Shown: positions 33,651 through 44,651, numbered from the stretch's first letter. The stretch is DNA of 64,000 nucleotides from Blepharisma japonicum (GCA_949751835.1 CATKHK010000001.1:124001-188000), one strand, 5' to 3'. Program-made: numbers and translations. Notes: generated by a model from the sequence alone, not told the origin.

Positions 33651-34673
33651 CTATTCGCATCCCCATTCAGCTAATTTTTTTACTTCACTTCATCGTGATT
33701 CCATCGACTGTGAATTTAGAAGAACAATAATAGCATGAGAGCGATTTCTATAGCTCGCACACAAGCAAGGCCCAGCTTTATTAGTCACACCTGTTTTCAC
33801 ACCTTCAAACCCGTTCCCAAGCAATCTATTTGTATTTTCCCACAAAACTTTTCTAATCTCTCCATTCCCTTGCCTGATATTAGTTGTATAGGTTTTAGTT
33901 GACACAATTTGTCTAAATATTTCTTCTTTTAGTGCAATAGATGCAAGATATCCGACTTCTTTTGCTGTTGAAGTGTTTTTTTTGTACACAAGTCCGCTAG
34001 GATTCCCATATAAGGTGTTATCAAGTCCTAATTCTCTTGCAGTTCTATTCATTTCTGCCACAAAATGTGTAACAGGCTTAATAGACGTTGGGGCCAAATA
34101 ATGCCCTAAAAATTCTGCTATAGCCCATGCTGCATCATTTCCTGACGGTAGCATTAATCCATGCAATAAATCTTTTAGCGTCAGCTCATCACCTGCTTTT
34201 AGTTCAGCAGAAGTCCCAATCGCAGATTGTGCATTAGAGCTTACCTTTACAATTGTATTTAAATTCAAAGTTTCGCTTTCTTTAATTATTTTAATGGTGA
34301 CATAGCACGTCATAATTTTAGTCAGGCTAGCTATTTCTCTGATTTGTCCTTCAAAGTGTCCATATATAAGATTTCCTGAATTTCCTTCCAATATGCACCA
34401 AGATGAAGCAGAAACATATGGAATTGTAGTGAGATTACGAATATTCCGCTTAGTTTCTGATTGAGAACGGTGCTTTAAAGATGTGTCGCGTGATGAGGAT
34501 AAGGATAATGAAGATTGAGTGGATGAAGAGTTTAAGCTGGTTTTAGAAGCTGAATGATGAGGGTGTGGGAGGAGGGGCTTTTTGGTTGATAAAATGGCCT
34601 GGACGATGTTTCGAGGCCTACATCGTGGAGGCAAAAGAGATGCTAATTTATTAGGAGTTTTGGGAGTTTGCAT
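33651..34673 (-). CDS. D-alanyl-D-alanine carboxypeptidase-like (DacA/PBP5 family) protein
   Basis: 340 residues; the single TGA ('SRWSEVKK') is Trp and the stop is TAG. Residues 85-310 match the low-molecular-mass penicillin-binding fold with all three active-site motifs: S116-L-T-K119 in 'IREIASLTKIMTCYV', S177-G-N179 in 'GLMLPSGNDAAWAI', and K293-T-G295 in 'FEGVKTGVTN'. 'GNPSGL' is also typical. In bacteria this enzyme trims D-Ala from peptidoglycan stem peptides. The ciliate copy has a Ser-rich 80-residue N-terminus and no signal peptide. Normal ciliate codons and TGA-Trp show it is resident DNA, not contamination. Substrate here is unknown; digestion of bacterial food or another peptidase/esterase activity is possible. 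Confidence 0.9.
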
Positions 34674-34945
34674 TATTACTAAGTTAAGTTAATGACAGAA
34701 TTTTTTTTAAAAAGATATGAAATTTTATTGTGACGAGAGATATTTAGGGAGTGTTTTGATTAAGGTGAATTTAGCATTGATAAGACCGGTAAGCTTGAAC
34801 AGTTAAGCTGAGCTATTATTTTAAATATATTTAAATAATTAAATTTAGATTGATTATCATGGATATATAGCTAATTGTTGTACCTTAAAAAGAAATAATA
34901 ATATATATTGCTCATTATATTGCTTTTTATTATTTATTAACTAAA

Positions 34946-36461
34946 ATGAACGCTTATATCCTTGATGTATCAAGCCCCTTTGTAATTACAGCTCTAGAAG
35001 AACTTGGCATAAGTCCAAGGGAGCTGCTTAAAAAGTAAAACACATATAGAAGCCTTGAAGATTTCGCAGAGCCTGGCCTCAGTCAAGAATTTCAAAGTTT
35101 ACGCTACGATCATTATACAAACCGTCTACTTGACACAGCCCAAAAAATTCGAAATTTCATTAAATCCCACTACAACTCTCTGCAATCTCATATTAGGCAC
35201 AGTTCAGCACCAGAATCCCAGCGTTCTCAAAGTGCAACTTTCTTTCAAGAAAATTCTCAGACGTCTCGAGTGCAAACTGCATACCAAAATGAAGTTGAAA
35301 AGCTTAACCAAATCAAAGAAAAAAACAAAGAATTAATCCTTAGCTGAATCCCTACTAATCTTCTAGAAAATAGCCCAGAAAAATCAAAAAATAACGAATT
35401 AAGCCAAAGAAAAATTAAAAAATTTACCTCACAGAAGCATGAGGTTTATATCGAGCATCTAAAAAAGTTTAAAGAGCAACAAATGGCCGCGTCAAAAGCT
35501 ATAAAAGCAAAAGAAATTAAAATGCAAAAAGAATTGTCAAATAGGCTGATTAAGTCAATGAGTGAGCATGGATTAAGAGAAAAATTAGCTGAAGAAGAGA
35601 AAAAAAGAAAAATTAAGGAAAGAGAAGAAATATTCAAGAAAAAGCAAGAAGAAATTAGGCAGAATAAAGAAATAAAGGAGGAAGGGATGGAAATGGAAAT
35701 TAAAAATAAATTAAACCAGTTTCAATGGAAAATTATGAAAAGTGAAGAAACTCATGAAGCTGAAATTAAAAAGAAGCTTGAAATATTGGCAAAGCATAAA
35801 GAGATGGCTGATATTGTTGCGAAAAATCAAGAATTTTTAAAAAGATCACAAGAAATGGAAGTATTATGCAAGATTATTGATAAGCAAGAAAGTGTAAAGG
35901 AAAGAAAAATGCAAATTAAGAGAAAATTTTTAGATGAAATTAAAACCCGGAGGCATAAAAGCGAATCCAAGCGTCGAAAAGCTATTGAAAGATTAAAATC
36001 TCAAGAAAAACAGTTGGAGAATAATTCTGCAGTCCTTGAAAAGCAACTTACCGCAACCCAACAATTAATTAGCCAAAAATTATCAGAAAACGATAAAGAG
36101 CTTAAATTACGACAAGAACTACAGCGATTAAAGAACGAGGACAGCACACTTGAAGTTTTAAGATCTAAAAGAAAATTTGTAAGCCTCATTTTAGGAGAAA
36201 AAAAATAGTGAATTTCTCGATAAATGATTAGCAAAAACACACAGAATAGAAATCTTCAAAAAAGAAAAAGAAGATCTAATTATGAAAAAAAGGTAAATAA
36301 TATGAAGGGATTTCGCAATTCAAGCAATGATAGAGAAAGAGAAAACAAAAGAAATTATTGCTGTCTTAAGCAAAAGTCCTAATTCCAAAACTGCACAAGA
36401 AAAATTAAAAGCATTAAATTTGATACCTAAGATTAAAGAATCCGAAACAGAATTAAATTAA
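34946..36461 (+). CDS. Lys/Glu-rich coiled-coil protein with three mini-introns
   Basis: 489 residues after removing introns 35035..35049 (15), 36179..36194 (16) and 36293..36307 (15). The first exon gives MNAYILDVSSPFVITALEEL. One TGA (ILSWIPTN) is Trp and another (LDKWLAKT) lies in the third exon. From residue 140 on the protein is nearly continuous charged helix ('KEIKMQKELSNRLIKSMSEH'). A basic-acidic helix of this kind is typical of ciliary or basal-body structural proteins, but I recognise no family. The last two exons would be lost in an unspliced reading. Confidence 0.75.
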
Positions 36462-36481
36462 GCAGCTTGTATATTTTATAC

Positions 36482-36856
36482 TTATAAACTGCTGTTCCTT
36501 AATAATCCTTTTATATTTATTGCATTTTCATTTCTGCGGTGTAAGCGGACACCTGAGGAATTTGGAGTTTCTTTTTGAACTCCAAATCGAGGAGTGGTTT
36601 GTTGGGAACTTTTTCGTCTAATTTTATGCTGTAATGGTAGTAGGGGAGGAAGCCGTTTTGATTTGGAAGGTGCAAAGCGAAAATCGAGTAGCTCGTCTGA
36701 TCCTAAACTTAACGCAAATGGATTTCTTTGCCGATGAGTTTTAAGCTTGGTGCTTTGATAGTTCAGAGATGATCTCAGCTTAATTTTAACGTCAGTAATT
36801 TCTTCAAAACTTGGAGTAGAATCGAAAAGTTTAGGTAAGCTCAAGTGTCGGTGCAT
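36482..36856 (-). CDS. Unrecognised small basic protein, 124 residues
   Basis: Starts at the first true ATG (36856..36854, MHRHLSLP) and ends TAA. It is basic and Ser/Pro-rich, without TM or coiled coil ('RRKSSQQTTPRFG'). Converges on the coiled-coil gene with 20 bp between stops. No family recognised. Confidence 0.6.
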   Translation of the reverse strand: MHRHLSLPKLFDSTPSFEEITDVKIKLRSSLNYQSTKLKTHRQRNPFALSLGSDELLDFRFAPSKSKRLPPLLPLQHKIRRKSSQQTTPRFGVQKETPNSSGVRLHRRNENAINIKGLLRNSSL

Positions 36857-37249
36857 TATTTTTATCAATAGCCATAAATCGTTGTTATTAATTAGACCTA
36901 ATAGAATTGATTAAACATGGCGAAAAGGTAAAAAATTTAAAAATTATTATTATTTTCGGAAACATAAGTTTATAAGATTAATATAGGGTGCACAAATTTT
37001 GTAACTGACCATAGATCTTTTAAAATTTCTTCACCTAATTTTTTTCTTAGTTTTAAATATTTTAATTAAGAATAAATTATAGTTAAATTAAAAATTTTGA
37101 GTGTCAAATTTAAATAGTTGTCTGTGATTATATTTTCATTAGTTTATCATTTACTATTTTTCCCTAATTATAGCATTATTAGGTTAGGGCTATTAATTGT
37201 TTCAACTAAATTATTTCTTAAAGTTAATAAAATAATTAATTAAATCTAA
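36857..37249. other. AT-rich intergenic region
   Basis: About 390 bp, more than 75% A and T by eye, between two minus-strand genes. No coding frame or RNA gene seen. Confidence 0.4.
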
Positions 37250-38815
37250 TTAGCCTATGCTATTCAAAACAGCCAACTTCGCTTTAATTGCATCGATGTA
37301 AACTTGGCTTAAAGCTTCATTCGCTTCAATTCGTTTTGCATTACTAATATTAGTATCATTTACAAACGATTCATAACTTCTTGCTTGCTGCTCAGCTCTT
37401 AAGGCTCTTTTTTGAACTTCAGAAACCTTTTCTGGCGTTGAGCATTCTTTATCTTCAACAATATCCTCCCATTTAATTTTTCCAATTATCATGCTTAGAT
37501 TTTCATTTCTTTTCTGTCTCAATTCTCTCAAATAATCAATAGATTTTTGCTCCTTTTTTATTCCCAAAGACTGCAAACTACTATTAACAGACTCATTCGC
37601 TGGCTTTCGGAGTTTTTTATTTGTTTGTGATCTAATTGAATGTTTTCTCCTCAAAATATCTGTATTTTTCCTATTTCTTTCAGTATTGCTACCATTTTTA
37701 TTTAACTCTGAAGGTTCAAATTGTTTGGAATCTAAACTTTTTTGTATTTCTAATTTTTTTGATTTTTTATTTGGAGATGCTTCTGTTTTATTTTGTTTAA
37801 AGCAAATAGGTCTAAACATTTCACTGATAATGTCTCCATATATTTTTCTTTTTTCAATATTATCAATTCTGTCTATATCTTTTTTCACCTGCTCTTGCAT
37901 TTTTTCTAATTCCTCTTTTTCTAAAACTTGAGAAGCTCTAGACTTATAAAACACTAATGAAGCTTCATGTAAAGCAATATCCTGCTTTTTTCGTTTTAAT
38001 TCTAATTCTCTTCTGTGTCGCAGTTCTTCAAAATTCTCAAAATAGCTCTTTTCATGTGAGATTATTTCTTTCATATTAATTGGTGCAAAAATTTGTCTCT
38101 TTTGAGCTAGTTCGTATTTTCTTTTTTCAAGCTCGGGGATTATATATTGTTGCTGATATCTTTCTTCAAGCTTTTGAAATAAAGGTTTGACTGAAGCAAC
38201 ATGTTTGAAAACTTTATTCGATTCTTTGATTTTTTCCTCTCTTTCTTTTTTTCTGGTTTCAATTTCTTCAAGTTTTTCTTGGATTTTTATTTTTTTCTCT
38301 TCTTCTTGTCTCTTCTGTCGCTCTTCCATTTCCTTGCTTTCATATTCCAGTTTTTCTAAGTATTTTCTCTGAAGTGTTTCAAGGCTATTTTTTCGGTTCT
38401 CTTCACGTCTTTTTCTTTCTAATTCATAATGTTTTAATATTTTCAATCTATCATTGTCACTTATTGTAATATTTTGAGATTTGGTGGTGTTTGGAAAATT
38501 ATCAGCTGAGGTATCCATGTTCTCTCCTTCTAAAATTAGCTCTTTTCTACGAGAATTTTTTTGTTTAAGCTGCTTTTTTCTTAATTTAGCTCCAAAACTC
38601 AAAGGTGGGTTATTGATTTTCTCTGTAAGATCAAATAAATTTCCTTTGATTTCGGGGATAAGTATGTGTGGCTTTAGATTGGAATCCAAGTTAGATATTC
38701 TTTCAATTAACTTAGTTTTAATTGAATTTACTGAAATTTCTGAAAGATGCTGAAACTCTATAGGAAGCAGTTCTAGTTGCTTCTCAATATATTCTGTTAG
38801 ACTTGATGATTTCAT
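37250..38815 (-). CDS. Long charged coiled-coil protein, 521 residues
   Basis: One frame ending in TAA, no TGA or intron needed. N-terminal 65 residues are globular ('EKQLELLPIEFQHLSEISVN'), then a long Lys/Glu helix from about 115 to 335 ('ERKRREENRKNSLETLQRKY'), a Ser/Asn linker, and a conserved-looking C-terminal helix ('KRALRAEQQARSYESFVNDT', 'NEALSQVYIDAIKAKLAVLN'). Type suggests an axonemal or basal-body protein; no family recognised. Confidence 0.75.
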   Translation of the reverse strand: MKSSSLTEYIEKQLELLPIEFQHLSEISVNSIKTKLIERISNLDSNLKPHILIPEIKGNLFDLTEKINNPPLSFGAKLRKKQLKQKNSRRKELILEGENMDTSADNFPNTTKSQNITISDNDRLKILKHYELERKRREENRKNSLETLQRKYLEKLEYESKEMEERQKRQEEEKKIKIQEKLEEIETRKKEREEKIKESNKVFKHVASVKPLFQKLEERYQQQYIIPELEKRKYELAQKRQIFAPINMKEIISHEKSYFENFEELRHRRELELKRKKQDIALHEASLVFYKSRASQVLEKEELEKMQEQVKKDIDRIDNIEKRKIYGDIISEMFRPICFKQNKTEASPNKKSKKLEIQKSLDSKQFEPSELNKNGSNTERNRKNTDILRRKHSIRSQTNKKLRKPANESVNSSLQSLGIKKEQKSIDYLRELRQKRNENLSMIIGKIKWEDIVEDKECSTPEKVSEVQKRALRAEQQARSYESFVNDTNISNAKRIEANEALSQVYIDAIKAKLAVLNSIG

Positions 38816-39246
38816 TTAATTTAAAATAAAATATTAAATATACTAATTCATGATTCTGTTTATCTGGCCCATTTTTCATGTTGAAAAATTATCAGGCCAA
38901 ATAGCTGATATTTTATATTTCAAATAATTGAGATATTTATATATATTTGAGGTATTTTTATCTTAATTACAATAGTAAAATTTACATTAATAAGCGATTA
39001 ATTTTCTATTTTAAGGCTTTGACATTTAATATTAACATATAAAATAACTAAATTAAAAATAAAATACTAATTAAAAATTTAGTTTATAATTTTATTATTA
39101 TTAAAAAAAAAAATCAACCAGATCGTTAAACGACCGCATTTGTTTAAGATAAATAAATTTATAGTCTCATTTAGCCAATATTAAGGCCAAACAGCTTGCT
39201 TAAAATTTTTTTCTTCTTCTTATTATCCCTAAAGGATAATACAAAT
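38816..39246. other. AT-rich divergent intergenic region
   Basis: About 430 bp. A short inverted repeat (TTTTTCA TGT TGAAAAA, 38873-38888) and a palindrome (TCGTTAAACGA near 39123) are the only structures I see. No gene recognised. Confidence 0.35.
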
Positions 39247-39813
39247 ATGAAAAATTTCACTGGAAAGGAAACAAGCCATCTACCAAAACCTTTCTATTTA
39301 AATGCTGAAAATGATGATGAAGCAGAACTTTCAGAATTAGGATGCAACCATTGTAGCCTAAAATTTTCAAGTCTTTTAGAATTAAATATTCATAAATACT
39401 CAGACAAAAATCGTCAGGAAATGGTTGACTCAGGCATATTCTTCTTGACTGCATACAATATAAATATGCAGCTTTATAATAGTGCAAGCCAGTTGCTTAT
39501 GAGCAGATATGATCCACAAACAAATATAGGCGATGAGTCCTTCTGTAAGTATTGTGATAAAAAGTTTGTTTCGTTTAAAGGCCTTCAGCAGCATATTGGT
39601 AAAATACATCAAATCTCATCAAAGAATATACCATGTGATATTTGCTTAAAGAATTTTAAAAATAAAAACGCACTGAAATTTCATCAGCTCCAAGTGCATG
39701 AAAAGTCGACAAGGGTTTTATGTGAATTTTGCCAAAAATCATTTTATAATAAATATATGTTAGCTACTCATGTAAACATATGCATTGGCAGGAAAGTAGG
39801 CCAAGATGTTTAA
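39247..39813 (+). CDS. C2H2 zinc-finger protein
   Basis: 188 residues from the ATG at 39247 (an upstream frame extension starts with a non-ATG codon). Fingers: a degenerate one 'CNHCSLKFSSLLELNIHK' and three good ones, 'CKYCDKKFVSFKGLQQHIGK' with His, 'CDICLKNFKNKNALKFHQLQ' with His, and 'CEFCQKSFYNKYMLATHVNI' whose last ligand is Cys. A spacer of about 50 residues separates the first from the rest. Likely nucleic-acid binding. Confidence 0.85.
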   Translation: MKNFTGKETSHLPKPFYLNAENDDEAELSELGCNHCSLKFSSLLELNIHKYSDKNRQEMVDSGIFFLTAYNINMQLYNSASQLLMSRYDPQTNIGDESFCKYCDKKFVSFKGLQQHIGKIHQISSKNIPCDICLKNFKNKNALKFHQLQVHEKSTRVLCEFCQKSFYNKYMLATHVNICIGRKVGQDV

Positions 39814-40223
39814 AAAAATTATTGATTGAGTAAAATAATATTATCATTTGATAAGATTTAATTTTTAGACATTGACCATATTTTTATTCCCACCATTTAA
39901 TTGATTTGAAAATTTTTATAAAGATGGAAATAATAAAAAATAATAAGTATTATGATGTTAAGAATTTGGATATTTTCAGAATTAGAATAGTCTTATTTAT
40001 AAACTATTATTTTATTTTTAGTTGATTATTTCGCTGTATAAGAATGTCAATTGGGAAATCATAAGAGTATAAAGTTTTAAAAAAGAAATTTTAATAAACG
40101 ATCACATACTTTAAATCACTATTAGCATCTTTCAAAAGAATAATTGCACAGTAAGTAATACTATTTAGAATAATCTATTTTATTCCCAAAATTTATTTGC
40201 TTTATGATGCTAAGATTATTTTA
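39814..40223. other. AT-rich convergent intergenic region
   Basis: About 410 bp between two converging genes. A and T runs only; no frame of coding character and no RNA gene seen. Confidence 0.4.
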
Positions 40224-40751
40224 TTAATCTTCATGATGTTCAAGTCTATCGTCGAACACAGTCCTCAATTTTCTGCCTGCCTTGTAAATATGTACCATCT
40301 GAGGCGGAAGTATTCTAATAAGCTGATCCCAATAAAGACTAAGCACTTCATGACTTTTAGGAGGTTTTGAATTTGATTCGCTCATCAATTCTGCTTTCAA
40401 TCTATCTGGAAGCGTCTGAATTTCATCAATAGCTTGATCGGCACATCTTTTATGATCTTTATATTCCTCATAGGCTTCAAAATGCTCATGAGTGGTATAA
40501 AGGCTAAATTCTTCAGCTTTTTTGGTGAATTCATTCATAGTTGCTTTGTCATATTTAATAGTGTGTCTATTCAGGTTTCTAAGCCTTTGAAATTCTCTTA
40601 GCAGATAAAAAGCACGACCTTTGGAAAAATAAGGATGGAATTCTTTTTCTTTTATCTTTTTCCCAAATCTCTCTTCCAGTTTTTCTCGTGTTTTTTTGTC
40701 TGCTTTCCTACCTCCACCTGCAAAGCGGCAAATAATGTTCTTTCTCAGCAT
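40224..40751 (-). CDS. Unrecognised basic protein, possibly mitochondrial
   Basis: 175 residues from the ATG at 40751..40749. The N-terminus MLRKNIICRFAGGGRKADKK has Arg and hydrophobic residues but no acid, as in a mitochondrial targeting peptide. The remainder is helical and charged ('FSKGRAFYLLREFQRLRNLN', 'LYWDQLIRILPPQMVHIYKA'). It could be a mitochondrial ribosome component; this is inference from composition only. Its start codon is 34 bp from that of LTV1 on the other strand. Confidence 0.6.
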   Translation of the reverse strand: MLRKNIICRFAGGGRKADKKTREKLEERFGKKIKEKEFHPYFSKGRAFYLLREFQRLRNLNRHTIKYDKATMNEFTKKAEEFSLYTTHEHFEAYEEYKDHKRCADQAIDEIQTLPDRLKAELMSESNSKPPKSHEVLSLYWDQLIRILPPQMVHIYKAGRKLRTVFDDRLEHHED

Positions 40752-40785
40752 TTTATAAGAGGCCAAATAATCCTTATTCGCAAAT

Positions 40786-41829
40786 ATGGTGATTCCTATT
40801 TAGAGCAAGCCTATTCAAGAACCAAAAATTCTTAAACTAAAGCTTATAAGCAGAGGAGAAGGAAAAGGTGGAATTTTTGCTCCTGTAAAAACTGGGGACA
40901 CAAATACCGAAAAATTCAAAAAAATCAAAGAATTAGTGGGAGAGAAATACTTCGATGAAAATGCAAAGGTGGACGAAGGGTTAAAACTAATTGGTGAAGA
41001 GCCTAAAACTAATGAAGGAGATTTTGAAATTGTTGATATTGACATGGATCCAAATGAGATGAAGCCTGAACAATTAGATATTTTAGAAGCCCTTTATAAA
41101 GATGCCGAAGGCGAAGAAGGAGAGCTTGAAGATGATTTTTTGCAGCTTGCAAACCAAGAAGGCGAAGAAGAACTAGAAGAAGTAATGAAAGAATATGAGT
41201 CCGATAGCGAAAGTGAAAAAGAAGAGCCAAGAGGACTAGTGCCTAAATCTGTTTTAGATGAAGCTATGGAAGAGTTTGTGCAAGAACATCCAACAATGTT
41301 TGGAGAAACAAATTTAGAAAAAGAAGAAGAAGAAAAAGAAGGCACAGTCCATCAAAAAAAAATTACCTATGAAAAAATTAAGCCTGAAGAGGATCATGTC
41401 ATGCAAAGAATTCTTGCTGAACTAGTGGAAGAAGAACCTGAAGAGGTAGAAATTGATGTCCCAGAGCCTGAATATAAAGTCCGTGAAGACGATATTAACT
41501 CTGTTACTAGCACTTATACAAATACAGATAACAGGCCTATTGTAGTATCTGTTCGATCTGGAGCAGATAAAAAGAATAAAAAATTAAAAAGGGAAGGAGA
41601 AAAAGAAGATGAAAAAGAAGAAAACAAAAAACAGCCAGGACATAGAGAACGTGGGGAAACCAAAGAAGAAAAAAAGAAGCGAAAAGAAGAAATTAAAGCT
41701 CAGAAAAAAGAAAGCAGAGAGAGAAAGAAAAATATCAAAATTCTTTATAAAGTTGAAAAATCCAAACAAAATGAGCTAAAATCAGGCACAGGAGATGTGG
41801 CTTCTGGCTATTCAATAATTAAGCTATAA
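40786..41829 (+). CDS. LTV1: LTV1-like 40S ribosome assembly factor; first exon is the ATG alone
   Basis: The ATG at 40786..40788 is followed at once by a 15-nt intron (40789..40803), then exon 2 begins AGC AAG CCT (SKPIQEPK). The spliced protein has 342 residues, strongly acidic then Lys-rich. 'DDINSVTSTYTNTDNRPIVV' matches the LTV1 signature ('.SvlSTYSN..NHP..I'), and the long acidic middle and basic C-terminal tail are typical of LTV1, which helps export and mature pre-40S particles. Without the intron no ATG would be in frame until well inside the protein. Divergent with the gene at 40224. Confidence 0.8.
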
Positions 41830-42248
41830 TTTCACACATTTAGTTAAAATTGATTGTATTAGTAAAAGGATATACTGATTTAAATCAATTTCATATTATT
41901 TAAAAAAAAGCTATTGGATATGCCTTCAAACATATGTATAGTATAAATCCCTAAATATGGCTAAAATGATAATAGAGTACATAATATACTAAATATTTTT
42001 AATTCTTAATGAGCCAATAGTATAGTTTATAATAATAGCATTCATTTATTATTTTTGATGATCTTGAGAATTTGATCTGCCTTTAACAATGATTTTATGT
42101 AATAGTTTTTAATCTTAAGTATCCACTGCATCTAAATCTTATTTGCCAATATTTCCATTTTAATTTTATTTATAATTTGAATATCAGAGCAAATAGATAA
42201 ATAGATGCAATAACCTGCATAACTTGAAAATTATGGAAAATTATTAGA
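41830..42248. other. AT-rich intergenic region
   Basis: About 420 bp between two plus-strand genes. No coding frame, RNA gene or repeat recognised. Confidence 0.4.
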
Positions 42249-42911
42249 ATGAAAGCAACAGATTATGAAAAAGTCGTTAAACGAAATTTATCTAGAGATT
42301 TTCAAAAATATTTGATTCCTACTCCTCCTGATTCAAAAAAAAGGCAGTTAAAATTAGAAATTGAAGGGAAAAAGAAAATTGACTTCTCCTTACATAATTC
42401 GCTTTTGGTAGGTAGTGAGAAAAAGCATCAAAATTTGCATTCAAGTCCAAACTTGAATTTAGTTCAAAGAATGAAGAAACTGGAAGAAGAAAAGAAAATT
42501 ATCGAAAAAATGATTAAAAATACAGGTAGAGACAGAAAAGGTCAATTAAGTTCGAAGAAATGCAATCTTAATTTAAGTAAAACTGATGCAATTAAAGAAA
42601 ATGTTGAAATTTTAAGAGAGCTTTATGAGACAGCAGATGATGAAGTCCAAGAGCAAAACGAAGTTCAATTAAAATGCCAAGAAAAGCTCAACAGCATAAA
42701 TGATGCAGTTATAACAGTTAATGATAGCTTAGAAAAGCTTTATCAGAGCATTATTTGTCATAAAAGTTTTGATTCTACACATGAAAAAATGACATCTTTT
42801 GAGTATGAAAAACAATTTGACTTGGAACTTTTAAAAGATCTAGGCAGTATTGACTGTAAAAGAACTAATTTTCATCACAAAAATTATCCAAAATTAAATT
42901 CCTTAATTTAA
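42249..42911 (+). CDS. Unrecognised charged helical protein, 220 residues
   Basis: One frame, no TGA, ends TAA. N-terminal 'MKATDYEKVVKRNLSRDFQK' is close in style to the start of the EF-hand gene at 17465 (MYEKVVNRDL), but this may be chance. It has helices with coiled-coil potential at about 70-95 and 110-165. No domain recognised. Confidence 0.65.
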   Translation: MKATDYEKVVKRNLSRDFQKYLIPTPPDSKKRQLKLEIEGKKKIDFSLHNSLLVGSEKKHQNLHSSPNLNLVQRMKKLEEEKKIIEKMIKNTGRDRKGQLSSKKCNLNLSKTDAIKENVEILRELYETADDEVQEQNEVQLKCQEKLNSINDAVITVNDSLEKLYQSIICHKSFDSTHEKMTSFEYEKQFDLELLKDLGSIDCKRTNFHHKNYPKLNSLI

Positions 42912-43171
42912 TAGCTATATATAAGCGAAATTCTTCAAAAATAAATTTATAACAATTTTATAAACATACTAAAATATTTTTATACCAATAAGCTCCCTAG
43001 CCTGTAAATAATAAAAATATGAAACTTCCAGGTAGTAAGCTCTTATAATAATACACCATTATGTTGGCGAAGGAAATTAAATAAAAATGGGGATGGTCTT
43101 TTTATTTCCATTTTAATAGAAATATAAATTGGTTTAATATCAAAACTTCTCAATTAAATAATTATTGTAAA

Positions 43172-44371
43172 ATGGTTGGCATACAAATTTTCTTCTGAGT
43201 CCTACGTTCTGTTTTCGCACTTGAAACGCTAGGCCTGGACATTAACTTTTGGCCGGTTGGAATCCAATACTTCGGTGCGGAAATGGGATATGGCGCTGTA
43301 GCTAAACAAGACATTGAAAAGGGGACACCCTCAATGATAATTCCTATTGACTTTGTCATCAACTCAGCTGATCCTTTTCCTCTTTCTCCATACCTCAATC
43401 ACCTTGTGTCAGAAGCACTCTTGGCTTATAGACTTCTTTGGGACAGGTTTTCTGATTCACCTGCAAAACAATTTTCAAAAAAATGGACTGAAATTCTTCC
43501 TAAGGAATATAATGTTCTATCAATTTGGAACACAACTGAGCGTTCGTGAATGGATGAATACTCATTAAAATTTCTTGAATATAGCCACTCGTTTAAGCCT
43601 TATGAAGAGTTCCTTAAAGCCAAATCTTCTATAGAAAATTTCAGTTGGGTTCCTAAAGAGCTCTTAGATTATAGATGGTTTCAATGGGGATACGCAGCCG
43701 TGCTATCAAGAACTTGGTCATACCCAGCTGCTTACATTAAGCAAGCTCGTGGTGAAGAGGTAAAACCAGAAGATTTTGCAATAAGAACAACCGGGATGTA
43801 TCCTGTAGCAGAAAATGTTAATCATTGCACAGTACCTTCCAGACATAGAAAGCCTGGGATTCAATTATCCATGACTATGAAAGACAAATGGGCTGCGGTT
43901 ATGGCTCAAACCAATTTTAAGAAGGGACAAGAATTCTGTATTGAGTATGATGAAGATCCTAATAATGGAATGCTCTTTAAATATGGATTTGTTGTCGAAA
44001 AAAATTATTTGGAAGAGTTTTTCATCGAAAAGAGGACTAAAAATTGCAATGAGAAAGTAATAGAAGGAGGAATTTGCCAATGGACATTGAAATCGTATGA
44101 GCTAAACCCAAGGCTTTTAGAGTACGTTTCAAAAGGGAAGAAAAAGGAAGATGGGCTGAAAAGCTATATTTCTGAAGTAAAAAACATCTTGAAAAATAGC
44201 AAATACAGCATTAGAGAACTAAGAAGAAAGAACTCAGCAACAGAAATGTTGAGAGAAAAATTTGCAATTACGTATGGAGTGGGGCAGAGACTGCTTTTGC
44301 AGGAGCATATAAAGTTCGCAATGAGGGATCTACTAAAAAATTATTCAGAGAAACTGAAGCTAATAAACTAA
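43172..44371 (+). CDS. SET-domain protein of SETD3/SETD6/Rubisco-LSMT type with N-terminal hydrophobic segment
   Basis: 399 residues; TGA codons in 'IFFWVLRS' and 'ERSWMDE' are Trp. The SET fold is spread over the sequence: 'GYGAVAKQDIEKGTPSMIIP' (motif I), 'FQWGYAAVLSRTWSY', 'NVNHCTVP' (the NH motif), 'CIEYDEDPNNGMLFKYGFVV' (the Y and 'YGFV' motif), followed by a helical substrate-binding C-terminal domain as in SETD3 and LSMT. These are protein lysine or histidine methyltransferases using SAM. The first 20 residues (MVGIQIFFWVLRSVFALETL) look like a signal peptide, which would send the enzyme into the secretory pathway; that is inference. Confidence 0.8.
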
Positions 44372-44651
44372 TCTCATTAAATTTAATTATTTTTCTTCTT
44401 TGGAAGAACTAATTTTTTAAGAATTAAGAATAATTTTTAGCTATTCAAACCATTCTCATAATAAGAAGGAGATAGCACATTTTTTTTAAGAATTTATACA
44501 TTTGTGTATTATAGATATTTAGGAAGGATTGCTGAAAATAAATGAATAGAGCTTCTTATCAAGCAATCATTTGCAAAAATTATTATAGAAAATTGCTGGT
44601 ATTTTCATATATATATTGATAATAAATATTGCTCTCCACACCTTTTTTAAA

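Noticed and set aside
38873-38888. Inverted repeat TTTTTCA/TGAAAAA as a hairpin or terminator
   Set aside because: Seven base pairs of mostly A and T in an AT-rich gap is expected by chance, and eukaryotic nuclear genes do not use such terminators.
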